From positions 1 to 24,540 of the forward strand of contig JBBSPV010000050.1 of NCBI GenBank assembly GCA_038258425.1: a DNA stretch of 24,540 nucleotides, written 5' to 3'. Both the position numbers and the translations under genes were made by a program. The notes beneath the pieces are model-generated. The model did not search any database, had not been told where the DNA came from, and worked only from the letters and a program-made list of their open reading frames with translations. Each line of letters begins with the position of its first letter. The stretch's first letter is position 1. This document shows, piece after piece, positions 21,464 through 24,540 of this stretch. Origin of the DNA: DATLGB01 sp038258425 (GTDB lineage Bacteria; Actinomycetota; Thermoleophilia; Solirubrobacterales; Solirubrobacteraceae).

Positions 21464-22696
21464 ATGCTCGACGTGACTCCTGCGGCCGGCGACGGCCTGC
21501 GCGCCGACGCGACCCGCCTGCGCCGGCTCGACGCCCGCCTCGCCCGCTACGTCGACGACGGCCTGCTCGCCGGCTGGCACGTCGTCGTCGCCCGCGACGG
21601 TGAGACGCTGCACGATGCGCGCCTCGGCCTGCGCGACGCCGAGGCCGGACTGCCCGTCGAGCCGGACACGCTCTGGCGCATCTACTCCATGACCAAGCCG
21701 ATCACCTCGGTCGCGGCGCTCATGCTCTGGGAGGAGGGCGCCTACGAGCTCAAGGACCCGGTGAGCGACTTCATCCCGGCCTTCGCGGACTGCCGCGTGT
21801 GGACGGGCGGCAGCGCGCCGGCGCCGGTCACCGAGCCGCTGACCGAGCCCGTGCGGATCTGGCACCTGCTCACGCACACCGCCGGGCTGACCTACGGCTT
21901 CCATCACGTCCACCCCGTCGACCGGCTCTACCGCGAAGCCGGGTTCGAGTGGGGGATGCCGGAGGGGCTCGACCTCGCCGGCGCCTGTGAGGCGTGGGCC
22001 GCGCTGCCGCTGCTCTTCCAGCCCGGCCGCGAGTGGAACTACTCCGTGGCCACCGACGTCGTCGGCCGGCTCGTCGAGGTCATCTCGGGGCAGCGGCTCG
22101 ACGCCTTCCTGCAGGAGCGGATCTTCGCGCCGCTCGGGATGACCGACACCGCGTTCTCCGTCGCCGACGCCGACGCCGACCGCCTCGCCGCGCTCTACGT
22201 CCCGGACCCGGCGACGGGCCGCATCCGCCGCCACGACGCCCTCGGGGACGCGATCCGGCGCCCGCCGAGCGCCCACGCCGGCGGCGGTGGGCTCGTCTCC
22301 ACGGCCCGCGACTACGGCCGCTTCGCCGCCATGCTGCTGCGCGAGGGCGAGCTCGACGGCGTCCGCCTGCTCGGCCCGCGCTCGGTGCGCTACATGACCG
22401 CCAACCACCTGCCCGGCGGCGTGGACCTCGAGGCCTTCGGGCGGCCGCTGTTCGCCGAGACGACGTTCGACGGGGTCGGCTTCGGGCTCGGCGTGGCGCC
22501 GGTGATCGACCCGATCCCGGGCAAGGTGCCGAGCTCCAAGGGTGAGTACTCGTGGGGCGGTGCCGCGAGCACGTTCTTCTGGGTCGACCCGTCCGAGCGG
22601 CTGACGGCGATCTTCCTGACCCAGCTGCTGCCCTCGAGCACGCACCCGCTGCGCTCCCAGCTGCGCCAGCTCGTCTCCCAGGCGCTGCTGGACTGA
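21464..22696 (+). CDS. Beta-lactamase-fold serine hydrolase (family VIII esterase-like)
   Basis: 410 aa. The catalytic SxxK motif is SMTK (Ser75, Lys78), the tyrosine motif is YSV (Tyr193 in EWNYSVATDVVG) and the third box is WGG (364-366 in EYSWGGAASTFFWVD), the combination typical of family VIII carboxylesterases related to class C beta-lactamases such as EstB. Other blocks, HLLTHTAGLTYG and GGGGLVSTARDYGRFAAMLL, agree. No signal peptide is seen, so it is probably cytoplasmic and an esterase rather than a resistance enzyme. It ends 1 bp from the convergent MFS gene. Confidence 0.93.
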   Translation: MLDVTPAAGDGLRADATRLRRLDARLARYVDDGLLAGWHVVVARDGETLHDARLGLRDAEAGLPVEPDTLWRIYSMTKPITSVAALMLWEEGAYELKDPVSDFIPAFADCRVWTGGSAPAPVTEPLTEPVRIWHLLTHTAGLTYGFHHVHPVDRLYREAGFEWGMPEGLDLAGACEAWAALPLLFQPGREWNYSVATDVVGRLVEVISGQRLDAFLQERIFAPLGMTDTAFSVADADADRLAALYVPDPATGRIRRHDALGDAIRRPPSAHAGGGGLVSTARDYGRFAAMLLREGELDGVRLLGPRSVRYMTANHLPGGVDLEAFGRPLFAETTFDGVGFGLGVAPVIDPIPGKVPSSKGEYSWGGAASTFFWVDPSERLTAIFLTQLLPSSTHPLRSQLRQLVSQALLD

Positions 22697-22697
22697 G

Positions 22698-24119
22698 CTA
22701 GGCCGTCACGGGCCGGCGGCGGGGCAGCCGCACGAGCGCGCCGCCGGCGACGAGCGCACCGGCGAGCGCGAGGGCGGCGCCGGTGACGAAGGCCGCGTGG
22801 AAGCCCGCCACGAGGGCCTCGGCGTCCGTGCCGGCCGCCGACGCCGTGGTCGAGGAGGCGATCGTGGCCAGCAGCGCGAGGCCGACGGAGCCGCCGAACT
22901 GCCGGGACGTGTTCACGAGCCCGGAGGCGAGGCCGGCCTCCCCGGGACTCACCCCGCTGGTGGCGGCGATGGTGACCGTCACGAACGAGCAGCCGATCCC
23001 GAACGCCGTCAGCAGCCCGGGCGCGAGCACGTCACCGGCGTAGCTGCCGCCGGCGTCGACCTGGGCGAAGACGAGCATGCCGAGCGCGACGAAGCCCATC
23101 CCGACGGTGAGGATCAGGCCGGGTCCGAGCCGCGTGTTGACCCGGCCCGCGACGGTCGAGGCCACCGCGATGGTCGCGGTCATCGGCAGGAAGGCGAGGC
23201 CGGTCTCGACCGGCGAGAAGCGCAGCACGAGCTGCATGTACAGCGACGCGAAGTACCACATGGCGAACACCGCGCTGCCCATGAAGAAGATCACGAGGTT
23301 GGCCGCCGCGACGCTGCGGATGCGCCAGATGCGCAGCGGCATGAGCGGGCGCGGCGAGAAGCGGTGCTCGATGACGACGAAGGCGGCGAGCAGGGCCAGG
23401 CCGGCGGCGAGCGTCGCGAGCGTCGTCGCCGAGCCCCAGCCGTTGACGTCCGTGCGGACGATGCCGAAGGTCAGCACGACGAGCCCGGCCGTGACCGCCA
23501 GCGCCCCCGCGCCGTCGTAGTGCCGGGCTCCGGCGGCGGTCTCCGGATCCCGTGCCGGGATCACCCGGCGGCCGGCCACCGCGAGGAAGAGGCCGACGGG
23601 GAGGTTGATGAAGAGGATCCACTGCCAGCCGAGCGCGCTGGTCAGGATGCCGCCGATGAGGGCGCCCATGGCCCCGCCGACGGCGCCCATGGCGCCCCAG
23701 TAGGCGAGCGCCCGGTTGCGCTCGGAGCCTTCCGTGAAGGTCGTGGTGAGGATGGAGAGGGTCGCCGGGCCGAGCACCGCGCCGCCGAGCCCCTGGGCCG
23801 CCCGGGCGAGCACGAGCTCGAGCTGGCCCTGGGACAGCCCGCCGGCCAGCGACGCGAGCGAGAAGAGCGCCACGCCGCCGAGGAAGACGGGCCGCCGGCC
23901 GAGCAGGTCGGCCGCCCGGCCGCCGAGCAGCAGGAAGCCGGCGAAGGTCAGCGTGTAGGCGTTGACGATCCACTGCAGGTCGACGTCGGAGAAGCCCAGG
24001 TCAGCGCGGATCGACGGCAGCGCGACGTTGACCACGGAGACGTCGAGGACGACCATGAACTGCGCGACGCAGCACACGACGAGGATCCAGCGGCGCGAGT
24101 CGGGACCGGCTGATTGCAC
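22698..24119 (-). CDS. MFS exporter of the DHA2 (EmrB/QacA) type
   Basis: 473 aa from the GTG at 24119, with about 14 hydrophobic segments. Typical blocks: VVLDVSVVNVALPSIRADLG in helix 1 (the D1 motif of DHA2 transporters), LQWIVNAYTLTFAGFLLLGG, then GRAADLLGRRPVFLGG (motif A) and a glycine-rich helix 5 (GAVGGAMGALIGGIL, motif C, antiporter signature). Such pumps expel drugs or toxic metabolites using protons. The GTG is preferred to the TTG two codons upstream because TAGCGT lies 8 nt before it. An 18-bp palindrome covers the start, so repression by a ligand-responsive regulator is likely; no regulator gene lies beside it. Confidence 0.94.
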   Translation of the reverse strand: MQSAGPDSRRWILVVCCVAQFMVVLDVSVVNVALPSIRADLGFSDVDLQWIVNAYTLTFAGFLLLGGRAADLLGRRPVFLGGVALFSLASLAGGLSQGQLELVLARAAQGLGGAVLGPATLSILTTTFTEGSERNRALAYWGAMGAVGGAMGALIGGILTSALGWQWILFINLPVGLFLAVAGRRVIPARDPETAAGARHYDGAGALAVTAGLVVLTFGIVRTDVNGWGSATTLATLAAGLALLAAFVVIEHRFSPRPLMPLRIWRIRSVAAANLVIFFMGSAVFAMWYFASLYMQLVLRFSPVETGLAFLPMTATIAVASTVAGRVNTRLGPGLILTVGMGFVALGMLVFAQVDAGGSYAGDVLAPGLLTAFGIGCSFVTVTIAATSGVSPGEAGLASGLVNTSRQFGGSVGLALLATIASSTTASAAGTDAEALVAGFHAAFVTGAALALAGALVAGGALVRLPRRRPVTA

Positions 24120-24128
24120 GTGCAATCA
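24111..24128. promoter_or_regulatory. 18-bp perfect palindrome over the MFS start codon
   Basis: TGATTGCACGTGCAATCA is fully self-complementary. It contains the MFS start codon and all bases between it and the -10 hexamer. This form suits a dimeric MarR-, TetR- or LacI-type repressor; which one cannot be told. Confidence 0.75.
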
Positions 24129-24133
24129 CGCTA
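24128..24133 (-). promoter_or_regulatory. Candidate -10 element (TAGCGT) of the MFS gene
   Basis: TAGCGT on the minus strand is followed by 8 nt and the GTG at 24119. It touches the 18-bp palindrome. No -35 consensus upstream, where the preceding gene ends. Confidence 0.5.
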
Positions 24134-24153
24134 GGTGGTCGGGGCGCCGGTGC

Positions 24154-24540
24154 CTAGAGCCTGTCGCGCAGCCACGCCACGGTGCGCTCGAGCCCGTCGG
24201 CGAGCTCCACCCGCGGCGCGTACCCGAGCCGCGTCCGCGCCCGGGCGATGGAGTACGTGCCCGTGCGCGCGAGGTAGCGGACGGCGTGCGCGTTGACCTC
24301 CTCGTCCCCCGGCAGCGCGTGGCGCAGGCGGGCGGCGGCGAGGGCGACGGCGGTCGGCGCGACGGGCAGGCGCCGGTGCACGAGCTCGGCGTAGGGCGCG
24401 AAGAACTCGGCGGTCGGCACGCCGGCGCCGCCGGCGAGCGTGAAAACCTGGCCGGGCGCATCCGGGTGCGCGCCGGCGCGCGCGACCCCGGCGCCGCGGG
24501 CGGCGACGTCGGCCCGCGGGAAGATCCCCCGCCCCCCCGC
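24154..24540 (-). CDS. NAD-dependent epimerase/dehydratase, C-terminal part
   Basis: A minus-strand frame enters from the window edge and ends at TAG (24156-24154); 128 residues are seen, so the N-terminal Rossmann half and the YxxxK site are outside. Visible pattern: GIFPRADVAARGAGVARAG followed by PGQVFTLAGGAGVPTAEFF and a C-terminal SIARARTRLGYAPRVELADG then LERTVAWLRDRL. This matches extended short-chain dehydrogenase/epimerases, where the substrate-binding part ends with a KA-LGY-P block and a helix. The substrate, a nucleotide sugar or a steroid/flavonol-like molecule, is unknown. It ends 34 bp before the MFS start on the same strand. Confidence 0.85.
   Translation of the reverse strand, partial: AGGRGIFPRADVAARGAGVARAGAHPDAPGQVFTLAGGAGVPTAEFFAPYAELVHRRLPVAPTAVALAAARLRHALPGDEEVNAHAVRYLARTGTYSIARARTRLGYAPRVELADGLERTVAWLRDRL

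Noticed and set aside
21326..21480. A possible short plus-strand gene in the longest intergenic stretch (GTG near 21332)
   Set aside because: It runs through the 14-bp hairpin and past the esterase start, has no ribosome-binding site and gives a low-complexity Arg/Pro/Leu product.
21464..22696. A beta-lactamase resistance gene
   Set aside because: The YSV and WGG boxes and lack of a signal peptide fit family VIII esterases better than a secreted beta-lactamase.

Overview
The window is very GC-rich (well over 70% by eye), uses GTG starts often, and is packed with genes that overlap by 4 or 8 bp. Together with the gene order infC-rpmI-rplT-trmH-pheS-pheT-argC-argJ-argB-argD, this points to an actinobacterium. 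The short membrane proteins and the Crp-like protein suggest a deep lineage such as Thermoleophilia/Solirubrobacterales. That placement is inference; no rRNA or other taxonomic marker is present.

Layout. (1) 1-2134, minus strand: the 5' part of an unrecognised alanine-rich protein, a 54-aa membrane protein and argG. (2) 2204-3214, minus: a ferritin-like (DUF892-type) protein with a histone-H1-like basic tail, between argD and argG. (3) 3308-11792, minus: a tightly overlapped unit trmH-pheS-pheT-argC-argJ-argB-argD, joining a tRNA/rRNA methyltransferase and Phe-tRNA synthetase to arginine synthesis from N-acetylglutamate. (4) 11864-13334, minus: infC-rpmI-rplT, ended by a good Rho-independent terminator just before trmH. 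(5) 13436-14420: a Crp-family regulator (minus) and, divergently, a 46-aa membrane protein (plus). (6) 14546-16863, minus: thrS followed by a PaaI-type thioesterase. (7) 16900-18884, plus: a class V PLP enzyme and an alpha/beta hydrolase. (8) 18896-20661: a 54-aa membrane protein (minus) and a divergent EamA exporter-GntR regulator pair (plus). (9) 20693-22696, plus: a DsbB-like quinone-linked disulfide oxidoreductase and a beta-lactamase-fold serine hydrolase. (10) 22698-24540, minus: a DHA2-type MFS exporter and the 3' part of an NAD-dependent epimerase.

No gene-free stretch exceeds 300 bp; the longest is 21266-21463 (198 bp). I see no tRNA, rRNA, CRISPR array, insertion sequence or phage gene. 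This is mainly a housekeeping region, and I found no clear new multi-gene system.

The most interesting signals are regulatory. Six genes have a TAnnnT -10-like hexamer only 6-10 nt before the start codon, which suggests leaderless transcripts. These include a near mirror-symmetric 36-bp divergent promoter between thrS and the PLP enzyme, and an 18-bp perfect palindrome covering the start of the MFS exporter. A match to the FCD/GntR operator consensus lies before the EamA-GntR pair. An attenuator-like terminator sits where enteric bacteria place the pheST attenuator.
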